Assembly (NCBI GenBank): GCA_002393895.1
Contig: DGUE01000133.1
Location: 1 to 10,844 of the forward strand
Origin: Bacteroidales bacterium UBA4318
GTDB taxonomy: Bacteria > Bacteroidota > Bacteroidia > Bacteroidales > UBA932
Length of the DNA: 10,844 bases
Reading direction: 5' to 3'
Under the pieces are notes generated by a model, which had not been told where the DNA came from, searched no databases, and saw nothing but the letters and a program-made list of their open reading frames with translations. A program made the translations under genes and the position numbers. Below, in pieces: positions 1 through 7,208 of this stretch; positions within the stretch are counted from its first letter, which is position 1; the number at the start of each line of letters is the position of its first letter.

Positions 1-1631
1 ATCTTGGCATCTGCGTCGGAGCCTTTAGCACCAAAGTAGAACTTGATCTTTGGTTCGGTTCCCGAAGGACGGACAGACACCACATCTCCCGCCTCATCAA
101 AGAACTGGAGCACATTGCTCTTGGGCTGCCCTGTCTTTTCAGGTTCCAGATAATCAATGACTTTGGTTACAGGTGAGCCGCACAGTTCCTTGGGAGGATT
201 GGTACGGAAATCCGTCATCATGTCTGCAATTTCCTGCGCGCCGCTGATGCCCTTGCGGACTATGTATACCATGTGCTCCTTCCGGTAGCCGATTTCTTTG
301 TAAACCTTCTGGAGCAGCTGATACATGCTGAGCCCCTGGTCGGCGGCCCAGGCAGCGCACTCGGCCACCATGATGCAGGCCATCTGGGCATCCTTGTCAC
401 GCACGAACTGCCCCACGTTGAAGCCGTAGCTCTCCTCGCCTCCGCAGATGAATTCCCCGTCAGGCTCATTGCGCTTGACCACTTCCGCGATGTACTTGAA
501 GCCGGTGAGCACGTCATAGCAAGGCACTCCGAACTTCTCGCCGAGTTCCTTTATGGATTCGGTGGTCACTATGGTTTTTACAAGATATTTTCCTTTGCCA
601 AGGGTGCCGAGTTCGGCCCGGCGGGAAAGGATATAGTAAGTGAGCAGCGTAGCAGTCATATTTCCATTGAACTGCACCATCTTGCCGTCATTGTCCCGCA
701 CGGCGATGCCGAGGCGGTCGGCATCCGGATCGGTAGCCATAACCACGTCTGCGCCCTCCCTGTCGGCAGCCTCAAGAGCCATCTTCATGGCTGCAGGCTC
801 CTCAGGGTTGGGAGACACTACGGTAGGGAAATCCCCGTCGCTTATATCCTGCTCGGGAACATGGATTATATTCTTGAATCCCAGCCTCCTGAGGCATTCC
901 GGCACCAGACGGACGCCGCAGCCGTGCAGAGGGGTATAGACGAACTTAAGATCCGAATGGCGGGCACAGGCCTCCGGCGACATCGCCAGCGAAAGGATAT
1001 CGCGCAGATACAGCTCGTCTACATCCGCACCCATGATATCTATGCTTCCGCAGCGCTCCCCTGCCTTGAACTTCACCATCGAAGGGTCAGTAATCTTATT
1101 GACCTCTGCTACGATATCTTTATCGACAGGAGAGGTTATCTGCCCGCCGTCGCTCCAGAACACCTTGTAGCCGTTGTACTCCTTGGGGTTGTGCGAAGCC
1201 GTGATCATCACGCCGGCAATCGCGCCCTTGAGACGTATGGCATAACTCAGTTCAGGAGTAGGACGTATATTGTCGAAGATGAAAACATTGATGCCGTTGG
1301 CAGACATCACGTCGGCTGTAATCCTGGCGAATTCCTTGCTGTTGTTGCGGCTGTCGTAGGAAATGCAGAAACGCAGGTCATCCTCCTTGCAGTGGGCCAG
1401 GATATAGTTTGCGAGGCCCTGGGTGGCCATGCCTACCGTGTACTTGTTCATACGGTTGGTACCTACACCCATAATGCCGCGCAGGCCGCCGGTGCCGAAT
1501 TCAAGATTCTTGTAGAAAGCATCTTCAAATGCAGCGGGGTCGCTGTTGCGGAGTTCGATTATCTTGCCTTTGGTTTCGGGATCGAAGTCGCCGGTGAGCC
1601 AGGCATTGGCCCTGGAAATATAGTCTGCCAT
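1..1631 (-). CDS. pgm: Phosphoglucomutase/phosphomannomutase (alpha-D-phosphohexomutase), C-terminus cut by window edge
   Basis: Cytoplasmic alpha-D-phosphohexomutase, which moves phosphate between C6 and C1 of a hexose, most likely glucose-6-P to glucose-1-P for glycogen and cell-envelope precursors. It starts at ATG 1631 (MADYISRAN...) and runs off the left edge after about 543 residues without a stop; relatives of this type have roughly 570-585 residues, so little is missing. All four signature loops are visible: the phosphoserine loop TASHNP with catalytic Ser146, the Mg-binding loop DPDADR (Asp301, Asp303, Asp305), the sugar-specificity loop GGEESYG (Glu399, Ser401), and the phosphate-binding loop RPSGTEP (from Arg521) close to the edge. 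An N-terminal GTGGLRG motif is also typical of the bacterial PgcA-like phosphoglucomutase branch. It lies 35 nt downstream of the S9 peptidase gene on the same strand and may be cotranscribed or use its own promoter at 1652-1659. Family assignment is firm; glucose versus mannose preference is inferred. Confidence 0.95.
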   Translation of the reverse strand, partial: MADYISRANAWLTGDFDPETKGKIIELRNSDPAAFEDAFYKNLEFGTGGLRGIMGVGTNRMNKYTVGMATQGLANYILAHCKEDDLRFCISYDSRNNSKEFARITADVMSANGINVFIFDNIRPTPELSYAIRLKGAIAGVMITASHNPKEYNGYKVFWSDGGQITSPVDKDIVAEVNKITDPSMVKFKAGERCGSIDIMGADVDELYLRDILSLAMSPEACARHSDLKFVYTPLHGCGVRLVPECLRRLGFKNIIHVPEQDISDGDFPTVVSPNPEEPAAMKMALEAADREGADVVMATDPDADRLGIAVRDNDGKMVQFNGNMTATLLTYYILSRRAELGTLGKGKYLVKTIVTTESIKELGEKFGVPCYDVLTGFKYIAEVVKRNEPDGEFICGGEESYGFNVGQFVRDKDAQMACIMVAECAAWAADQGLSMYQLLQKVYKEIGYRKEHMVYIVRKGISGAQEIADMMTDFRTNPPKELCGSPVTKVIDYLEPEKTGQPKSNVLQFFDEAGDVVSVRPSGTEPKIKFYFGAKGSDADAK

Positions 1632-1651
1632 AATTCGTGGTTTTAATCTTT

Positions 1652-1659
1652 CAAATATA
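1652..1659 (-). promoter_or_regulatory. Possible Bacteroidota -7 box for the phosphohexomutase gene
   Basis: On the minus strand this reads TATATTTG, an exact match to the Bacteroidota -7 consensus TAnnTTTG. It lies in the 35-nt AT-rich gap between the S9 peptidase stop and the mutase ATG at 1631, so transcription would begin about 15 nt before the start codon. No clear TTTG-type -33 element is seen at the right distance. Such boxes occur by chance in AT-rich gaps, so this is only a candidate. Confidence 0.35.
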
Positions 1660-1666
1660 GCAAATA

Positions 1667-3430
1667 TTACTGGTTTTTCAGATACTTAAGCCAGAAAATC
1701 CTGTCTGCCGCACGGGAGTGTTCTCCCTGCTTTCCACGGTAGCCATGCATCCCGTCGGGATAGATCATCAGTTCGAACTGCTTCCCGGCTTCCTGGAGGG
1801 CATCCACGAGTTGTAAAGTATTCTGGAAGTGCACATTGTCGTCGCCCGTGCCGTGAGTCAGCTTCAGGTGTGCGCAATCCTTCAGTTCATCCACATAGTT
1901 GAGGACTTTGGATCGCTCAAAACCGTCGTGATTGAGGTCTGAGGTGAGCATAAAACGCTCAGTATAATGGGAATCGTAGAGTTCCCAGTCATATACACCC
2001 CCGCCCGCGATTCCGCAGCAGAAAAGCTCCGGGTGGCGCATCAGGAGCATCGCCGTCATGGTTCCTCCGAAAGAGAATCCCTCCACTCCGATATGTTTTC
2101 TATCCACATAAGGAAGGGATTTCGCCCACTCGGCCCAGGTGGCAAAATCCTTCACCGGCACAGTAGTAAGGTCGCAGAAAGACAGGTCTCTCCCCGCTCT
2201 CCCGGTGTGACCTGCCACGCGGCAGTCGGCCACTATGCTGATGATTCCGTTCTCCCAGAACCAGGGATCCGGCTTACGCCAGCGGTTATACACATATGCG
2301 GTGTTCGGCCCGCCGTAGATCTCGAAGTGTACGGGATATTTTTTAGACGGGTCGAAGCCTTTCGGATATGTGATCCTGCCATACATATCCTGCCCGTCCT
2401 CTGCCTTGATGCTGATTATATGGGGAAGGGCAAAGTGGAGCGAATCCTCCTCTGCCTTTATGCTGCCGGGGGCCCTGCTGGACCACTCAAACACCATAGT
2501 ACGGGCATTGGAGAGCCGTGCATAAACGTTTCTCATATCCCTGGTGAACCAGCAGCTCTCAACATGGTATCCCTCAGGAGTCAAGCGAGTCACACGCCCT
2601 TTCCTGCTGAGTTTATACATATAGGACATCACCCTGGAGTCCCGCTCGGCCACAAAATACAGGTCTCCCGTTTTCTTGTCCAGTTTGCGCAGTTTCACCC
2701 TCCAATTCTTGCCATCCGTGAGCCTCTTGAGTTCCTTTCCATCGTAGGAAAGGTAGTATATCTGCTCCCATCCGGTCTCAAAATCCCGCACCATGTAAAG
2801 GCCTTTGTCGGAGAAGAGCATACCTTCTATCCAGCTCAGCCATGTCTTGCTGTCTTCGGAATAGGTAAGAGCCTTGCTGCCGTCGGAAGAATCCACACGG
2901 AAGAGTTCCAGATGCTGCTGCACCCTGGGTTCACGCTGAACGTAAAGATACCTGCCGTCATCTCCCCAGAACGGAGTGCCGAAATACTGGTCTTCATTCT
3001 CGTCAAAATCGGCCCAGACGGTTTCCGTCGGCCGGTCGAAGTCGATAATGCCTATCCTCACCTTGGGATTAGGCTCCCCTACCTTAGGGTAGCGCGTCTC
3101 ATGAAGCACTCCATCCTGCCCCACGGGAGAATATATGGGGAACATGGGCACATCCGTCTGATCGAAGCGGTAGAAGGCCAGCTTCCGGCCATCCTTGCTC
3201 CACCAGAAGGCGCGGTAGCGGGACGCACGCCCGAAAATCTCCTCGTAATACACCCAGGAAGCATATCCGTTCAGAATAAGGTCTGAACCGTCATGAGTCA
3301 GCTGCACCGTGTCGGCAGAAGCCTTTGCGCAAACGAAAAGATTTCCGTCGCGGGTAAAAGCGAATCGTGAAGAATCCGGGGCCCAGGTCAGGTTCGCAAT
3401 CAGAGAAAGGGCTATAATGAGTGTTTTCAT
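1667..3430 (-). CDS. S9 family (DPP IV-like, S9B) serine peptidase with shortened beta-propeller
   Basis: Prolyl-oligopeptidase-family peptidase of 587 residues, expected to remove dipeptides from peptide N-termini, probably in the periplasm. The C-terminal alpha/beta-hydrolase domain (about 355-587) holds the triad: Ser453 in GFSFGG, Asp530 in GTGDDNVH, His562 in DGMHGY. The spacings of 77 and 32 residues nearly equal those of human DPP4 (630/708/740). The propeller carries the double-Glu substrate-anchoring motif WVYYEE (Glu63, Glu64), matching DPP4 Glu205/206. The protein is short: family members usually have about 700 or more residues. The hydrophobic start MKTLIIALSLIA passes directly into LTWAPDSS, which aligns near DPP4 residue 153, so roughly 100 residues (first blade or more, including the region of DPP4 Arg125) are absent. 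An in-frame TAA at 3452-3454 rules out a longer start. The ATG overlaps the helicase stop by 4 nt (ATGA), implying translational coupling. Export is likely, but no clear signal-peptidase site is seen. Confidence 0.92.
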   Translation of the reverse strand: MKTLIIALSLIANLTWAPDSSRFAFTRDGNLFVCAKASADTVQLTHDGSDLILNGYASWVYYEEIFGRASRYRAFWWSKDGRKLAFYRFDQTDVPMFPIYSPVGQDGVLHETRYPKVGEPNPKVRIGIIDFDRPTETVWADFDENEDQYFGTPFWGDDGRYLYVQREPRVQQHLELFRVDSSDGSKALTYSEDSKTWLSWIEGMLFSDKGLYMVRDFETGWEQIYYLSYDGKELKRLTDGKNWRVKLRKLDKKTGDLYFVAERDSRVMSYMYKLSRKGRVTRLTPEGYHVESCWFTRDMRNVYARLSNARTMVFEWSSRAPGSIKAEEDSLHFALPHIISIKAEDGQDMYGRITYPKGFDPSKKYPVHFEIYGGPNTAYVYNRWRKPDPWFWENGIISIVADCRVAGHTGRAGRDLSFCDLTTVPVKDFATWAEWAKSLPYVDRKHIGVEGFSFGGTMTAMLLMRHPELFCCGIAGGGVYDWELYDSHYTERFMLTSDLNHDGFERSKVLNYVDELKDCAHLKLTHGTGDDNVHFQNTLQLVDALQEAGKQFELMIYPDGMHGYRGKQGEHSRAADRIFWLKYLKNQ

Positions 3431-4860
3431 ACGAAGAAACGGTCGTTGAAATTAACCAGATATACTTTTTCCACGGCACGGGTAAGTGCGGTGTAGAGCC
3501 ATTTAAGGTCGTCCAGAGTCTGTTCGTCCTGCCAGAACGGGCAATCTATGAACACGCAGCCCCACTGCCCGCCCTGCGACTTGTGGCAGGTAATGGCATC
3601 GGCATACTTCAGCTGGAGTGCATTGTAATAAGGGTCCTCCCGCACGGCATCGTAGCGTGCCTTCTTTGTCTTAAGCGAAGCATAATCCTCCGACACTCCC
3701 TGATAAAGCTGATTCTGCTGCTCATAGGTAAGCGATGCCGATTCGCTGTCCAGTGTATCCAGACAGACTTTCGCGGCTATCTCCCTGTCGTCATAATCCG
3801 GGAAAGCAAGCACCGCATCTGCGAAGTGCAAGCCATAGCGGTCTTCATAATTACGTATCCGCACCAGTTCCGCCATGTCACCGTTGGCAATATAATCCAT
3901 TCCTTCCACATCCTGCACAAACTGATAACAGTTCTTCACTATCATCAGCCTGTCGCCACGCACAAGTCGGTCTTCCTTGTACTGCACCTGGGAGCGTATG
4001 CCAAGGTTATAGCGTATAGCACGCTTGTTGGAGCGGCAGAGTATGATGGTGCCGTCCTCACCGTAATCGCCGTACGCCGAGCTCAGCGTGTCAATCAGTT
4101 CTCCCCCGCTTATCCTCACTATGTCCGGGCAGCCGCGCACATCCAGCTTCAGCGGTGCAGAAAAATCTCCGTTTTCGGCATTGCGGATCAATTCCCTCAG
4201 CATGGTGGCATTGCGCAGTATTCCGGATTCCAGAGCCTGGCGCACGACTGTGGTAAGCTCAGCATACTGAACACCGCCGAATCCGTCCATATAGTCCGGA
4301 ATCAGGGCCGGACTGGCATCCAGGCCCACCGGAGGCAGCTGCGCGGCATCCCCTATAAGAATAAGGCGGCAGTCGGCCCCGGCCCGCACGAAGCTGACCA
4401 GATCCTCCAGCAGATTGCCGGTTCCGAATGCGCTCATGGACTGCCTGCCGGAATCCTCTATACCTATCAGGGATACCTCATCCACCACATACAGGGTGTT
4501 CCTGGCCTTGTTTGGAGCCAGCGAAAACTGCCCGAAACCATCGGCACCCACGGATTTCTGGCGGTAGATGTGTTTATGGACCGTGAACGCAGGCCGGTGA
4601 GCCATCCCGGAAAGGACCTTGGCAGCGCGCCCTGTGGGGGCGAGAAGAACAGTCTGGAGTTTCAAATCCTCCAGAGCATCAATCACCACGGAGATTGCGG
4701 TAGTCTTGCCGGTTCCGGCATAACCGTTCACCACAAGGATATCCCCGTCATCACTGGTCAGGAAAGATGCAACCTTATGCATCAGCGCTTCCTGACAGGG
4801 CGTCGGGTCATACGAGAAACGGGAGATAAACTCTTTGAAGAGAAAGTCGCTGCGGTCCAT
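3427..4860 (-). CDS. RecD-like superfamily 1B DNA helicase (AAA family ATPase)
   Basis: ATP-driven DNA helicase of 477 residues in the RecD/Dda (SF1B) group, acting in the cytoplasm on DNA ends or forks. Motifs appear in order: Walker A GYAGTGKTT (46-54, Lys52), motif Ia APTGRAAKVLS (74-84), Walker B VVDEVSLI (125-132, Asp127-Glu128), motif III GDAAQLPPVG (170-179), the UvrD_C_2-like segment ITCHKSQGGQW (423-433), and motif VI LYTALTRA (455-462, Arg461). Full-length RecD2 helicases carry a long N-terminal extension; this one starts almost directly at the ATPase core and resembles the short Bacteroidota form. No RecB or RecC subunit is nearby, so it should act alone rather than in RecBCD. Its ATG directly follows the trkH TAG with no spacer, and its TGA overlaps the peptidase ATG. 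Helicase assignment is firm; the exact repair or replication role is unknown. Confidence 0.93.
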   Translation of the reverse strand: MDRSDFLFKEFISRFSYDPTPCQEALMHKVASFLTSDDGDILVVNGYAGTGKTTAISVVIDALEDLKLQTVLLAPTGRAAKVLSGMAHRPAFTVHKHIYRQKSVGADGFGQFSLAPNKARNTLYVVDEVSLIGIEDSGRQSMSAFGTGNLLEDLVSFVRAGADCRLILIGDAAQLPPVGLDASPALIPDYMDGFGGVQYAELTTVVRQALESGILRNATMLRELIRNAENGDFSAPLKLDVRGCPDIVRISGGELIDTLSSAYGDYGEDGTIILCRSNKRAIRYNLGIRSQVQYKEDRLVRGDRLMIVKNCYQFVQDVEGMDYIANGDMAELVRIRNYEDRYGLHFADAVLAFPDYDDREIAAKVCLDTLDSESASLTYEQQNQLYQGVSEDYASLKTKKARYDAVREDPYYNALQLKYADAITCHKSQGGQWGCVFIDCPFWQDEQTLDDLKWLYTALTRAVEKVYLVNFNDRFFV

Positions 4861-6318
4861 CTAACGTTTCTTGCGGGCAAAAAGGAAAGATGCGACTGCG
4901 AGCACGGGATAAATCTCTACGCGCCCCATAAACATGTCTATCGTGTAGAAGAATTTTGCGAGTGAGGGCTCTGCGCCATAATTGCCAAGGGAACCTATTG
5001 AGGTGCCGGCCGCAGGGCCGACATTATCCAGGCAGCACAGGGTGCCCATGATGGCGTTGGCATTGTCCGATCCGGATGCCAGGCAGAGCAGGGTGGAAAT
5101 AGCGAATACGATAAAGAATATGGCCACGTAAAGCACATGTGGCTCCACGTCCTTGTCGCTCAACGGCTTGCCGTTCAAGCGGACCTCGTTCACCGTTGAG
5201 GGATTGATGGAGCGCCTCAAATGCACCACCATACTCTTGAGCGTCAGCAGGATACGGTCCGACTTTATGCCGCCGGTAGTGGAACCTGCCATACCGCACT
5301 GAATTCCTAATACCATGATAAGCACCGCCGGGAAGAGCGGCCAGACACTGTTGTCGCAGATGGCAAACCCTGTGGTAGAGGTATAGCTCAGGAGCTGGAA
5401 ACTGCCGTCCAGGAAGGCCTCGAACCATGTAGCCACAATTCCTTCAGATTTAAGCACGGTAGCCACCACGATCGAACCGACAACCAGAGTGCCGGTAAAG
5501 AACTTGAACACATCGTTGTTAAGCGGCTTCAGGGAGCGGGTGACAATCGCAAGGAACAACATCCCGAAGTGAAGGGATGCGACATACATGAAGAACATAG
5601 TCACCAGCGTGATCGGCAGCGAATTGAACGACAGTATCGAAAGATTACGGCTGCTGAATCCACCTGTGGCACACACGCTGAATGAGTGGCAGATGGAATC
5701 GAAAGGCGACATCCCGGCAATCATATAGGCCAGGAAGGCGGCAATGTTCATCCCAAGATATATGGACGAAAAGATGTAGACGGTCTGGTTGGCCCTCACA
5801 TTATAGGAATCCTTCGACAAGGAGGAAAGCTCCATATTGGTGAGCCTCAGCCTCATGGGGCTGGAAGACGGGATGATGAGCAGCAGGAACACCACTACTC
5901 CCAAGCCCCCGATAAAGTGAGTGGAAGCCCTCCAGAAGAGAAGCGACCTGGGCAGTGCTTCCACATCCGAAAGGATGCTCGCGCCGGTGGTGGTGAAGCC
6001 GGACACGCTCTCGAACCAGGCGTTTATCACGTTGAAAGGCCCGCCCCAGAGCACATATGGCAACATTCCGAAAACGAAAGACAACAACCACGACAGCACG
6101 ATGATCACATAGCCCTCACGCATTGTAATCGCAGCCGTCTTCCGAACAAAGATAAAAGGGAAGAATCCGAAGATAAAGGTCAGGATGAAACTGATGGAAA
6201 GCGGTGCAATCGCAGTGTCTTCCCTGCCGAAAACAGCGATACACAGGGCTATGAACATGAACAACGCGCTCACAAGAAGCGCGTAGCCCACATTCCTGCT
6301 GATTGTTTTCCAATTCAT
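4861..6318 (-). CDS. trkH: TrkH family potassium uptake channel subunit
   Basis: Inner-membrane K+ channel subunit of 485 residues, about normal TrkH length. The four pseudo-repeated pore loops are all visible: TTTGAS (109-114), CATGGF (216-221), STTGF (314-318) and NVGPA (432-436). Each has the Gly that lines the K+ selectivity filter. The segment after the third loop, GMAGSTTGG (342-350), matches the intramembrane gating loop that closes the pore in TrkH/KtrB proteins. About ten hydrophobic segments fit the expected topology, and the C-terminus ends in a basic FARKKR. TrkH channels normally work with a cytosolic NAD- and nucleotide-binding ring (TrkA or KtrA); no such gene lies in this window, so the partner must be elsewhere. 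The ATG at 6318 overlaps the TGA of the upstream HAMP gene (ATGA), and its TAG abuts the helicase ATG. Family assignment is firm. Confidence 0.95.
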   Translation of the reverse strand: MNWKTISRNVGYALLVSALFMFIALCIAVFGREDTAIAPLSISFILTFIFGFFPFIFVRKTAAITMREGYVIIVLSWLLSFVFGMLPYVLWGGPFNVINAWFESVSGFTTTGASILSDVEALPRSLLFWRASTHFIGGLGVVVFLLLIIPSSSPMRLRLTNMELSSLSKDSYNVRANQTVYIFSSIYLGMNIAAFLAYMIAGMSPFDSICHSFSVCATGGFSSRNLSILSFNSLPITLVTMFFMYVASLHFGMLFLAIVTRSLKPLNNDVFKFFTGTLVVGSIVVATVLKSEGIVATWFEAFLDGSFQLLSYTSTTGFAICDNSVWPLFPAVLIMVLGIQCGMAGSTTGGIKSDRILLTLKSMVVHLRRSINPSTVNEVRLNGKPLSDKDVEPHVLYVAIFFIVFAISTLLCLASGSDNANAIMGTLCCLDNVGPAAGTSIGSLGNYGAEPSLAKFFYTIDMFMGRVEIYPVLAVASFLFARKKR

Positions 6319-7133
6319 CGACCGCTCTGTGTTTTGGAATTCAGTTTCATCGCAGAGATACGCTTCCGCAGGTTGCCGTTCTCCTCGGTAAGCTCACGGA
6401 TGCCGGTGTTGAGCTCGTTCAGCTGGTCGTCGCCGTCGAAGGTATAGGTGTAATCCCTTCCCAGGCTCTTGTAGTTCTTAAGCGAAGACAGCATCCTGTA
6501 GATGGGCTTGGTATAGTTCGATTCAAGGAAGAACAGCAGCATGATAACGAGCAGGAGCCCGACGGCGACTGCCACCATTCCGGGAATTATACTCCTGTAG
6601 AATGCTCCCTGGAAGGTTTCGGAATTATCTGCAAGTTCGTCGTAAATAGCGCTTGAAAGAGCATCAATATCGTGACGGAGACGGTTGTAGCGGGGTTGGA
6701 GACGCTCGAAATACCAGGACCTGGTGTCGATAAAATCCGACTGTAGCACATCTTCAAGCTCGAACGATGTGAGCATGTAGGCGGCATAGGCATACTGCAC
6801 CGAATCCGCCTGATGCGCTACGATGGTATTAGGAGCAGATGAGCGAAGGCTGTCCAGGCGGGAAGAGAAAGAAGATTCATCGAAACCGGGCCTGCTTGTG
6901 GATGTCTCATCGCCAATGACGGAGAGAATGGCAAGGTTGTAGGCGTTGGCATCGTCGTAGAGCTTCTGGGCGGCGTTTATGCTCTCAATATTATCTGCAA
7001 CCATGTCGGAGATATACGAACTCATGCGCCTGAACTCCATCACGGAAATGATGCTGGAAATCAGCAGCACCAGCGCGATGGAACAAAGGCTCAGGTAGAG
7101 CTTGGCTCTGAGGGACAGTCTCCTTTCTCTCAT
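6315..7133 (-). CDS. Two-TM sensor-like membrane protein: periplasmic helical domain plus HAMP, no output domain
   Basis: Membrane protein of 272 residues built like the front half of a chemoreceptor or histidine kinase. A basic start (MRERRLSLRAK) leads into TM1 (about 11-32), then a mostly helical periplasmic segment of about 150 residues (33-181) resembling 4-helix-bundle (4HB_MCP) sensor domains, TM2 (about 182-203), and a HAMP-like region (about 204-255) with the characteristic Pro in TKPI (Pro210) and an acidic DDQLNEL stretch. It ends in a short coiled-coil-like tail (ELTEENGNLRKRI) and a polar KTQSGR terminus. No kinase H-box, ATPase domain, methyl-accepting hairpin, GGDEF domain or guanylate cyclase domain follows; the next base is already the trkH start (ATGA overlap). 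It is the first gene of the leftward operon. Homologues described simply as HAMP- or MCP-four-helix-bundle proteins probably exist. The function is unknown; modulation of TrkH is an inference from coupling alone. Confidence 0.82.
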   Translation of the reverse strand: MRERRLSLRAKLYLSLCSIALVLLISSIISVMEFRRMSSYISDMVADNIESINAAQKLYDDANAYNLAILSVIGDETSTSRPGFDESSFSSRLDSLRSSAPNTIVAHQADSVQYAYAAYMLTSFELEDVLQSDFIDTRSWYFERLQPRYNRLRHDIDALSSAIYDELADNSETFQGAFYRSIIPGMVAVAVGLLLVIMLLFFLESNYTKPIYRMLSSLKNYKSLGRDYTYTFDGDDQLNELNTGIRELTEENGNLRKRISAMKLNSKTQSGR

Positions 7134-7155
7134 TTTTTAAAAAAATTTAAAAAAC

Positions 7156-7187
7156 TTTACAAAAGTACTAATTATTTGTTAATTTTG
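7156..7187 (+). promoter_or_regulatory. Candidate Bacteroidota promoter for the ROK-GH3 operon
   Basis: A -7 box TAATTTTG (7180-7187) matches TAnnTTTG exactly. A -33-like TTTAC lies at 7156-7160, with about 20 nt between the elements, the normal Bacteroidota spacing; the consensus TTTG is matched at three of four positions. Transcription would start near 7194, giving a leader of roughly 15 nt before the ATG at 7209. This placement is one reason to reject a TTG start at 7176, which would fall inside the promoter. Confidence 0.55.
7160..7167 (-). promoter_or_regulatory. Candidate -7 box for the HAMP-trkH-helicase-S9 operon
   Basis: Read on the minus strand this is TACTTTTG, an exact TAnnTTTG match, 26 nt upstream of the HAMP-protein ATG (7133). 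No good TTG element is found at the usual 19-21 nt further upstream. It is the only plausible start site for the packed minus-strand series, and it abuts the -33 region of the opposing promoter. Confidence 0.5.
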
Positions 7188-7194
7188 TATAATT
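7170..7194. repeat. Overlapping short inverted repeats in the divergent promoter, possible operator
   Basis: Two nested palindromes share a left arm: AATTA (7170-7174) pairs with TAATT (7180-7184) across 5 nt, and AATTAT (7170-7175) pairs with ATAATT (7189-7194) across 13 nt. They cover the plus-strand -7 box, where a repressor would block RNA polymerase. ROK repressors bind AT-rich inverted repeats and often control themselves. The region is very AT-rich, so such matches are expected by chance more often than elsewhere; treat it as a hypothesis. Confidence 0.3.
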
Positions 7195-7208
7195 CAACGC
7201 TAAGACTT

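Noticed and set aside
273..1646. 457-residue open frame on the plus strand
   Set aside because: It is antisense to the phosphohexomutase, which is read continuously on the minus strand from 1631 to the window edge with all four active-site loops.
1967..3286. 439-residue open frame on the plus strand antisense to the S9 peptidase
   Set aside because: It is covered by the S9 gene, whose catalytic triad and propeller motifs are clear. The antisense frame shows no domain, signal peptide or plausible start context.
1667..3430. S9 gene as a pseudogene
   Set aside because: The reading frame is unbroken, the Glu pair and catalytic triad are intact with near-normal spacing, and the start is translationally coupled. 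Only the N-terminal propeller part is absent.
3421..4965. 514-residue open frame on the plus strand antisense to the helicase
   Set aside because: It is the mirror of a gene with every helicase motif intact. The translation is rich in His, Arg and Val with no recognisable domain, as expected for an antisense shadow of a GC-rich gene.
5686..6447. 253-residue open frame on the plus strand across trkH and the HAMP gene
   Set aside because: It is very rich in His, Glu, Arg and Gln with no fold or family resemblance, and it lies antisense to a clear membrane channel.
7176..7208. Upstream in-frame TTG start adding 11 residues to the ROK regulator
   Set aside because: It would place the start inside the likely -7 box and add residues outside the winged-helix domain. 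ATG 7209 is the better start.
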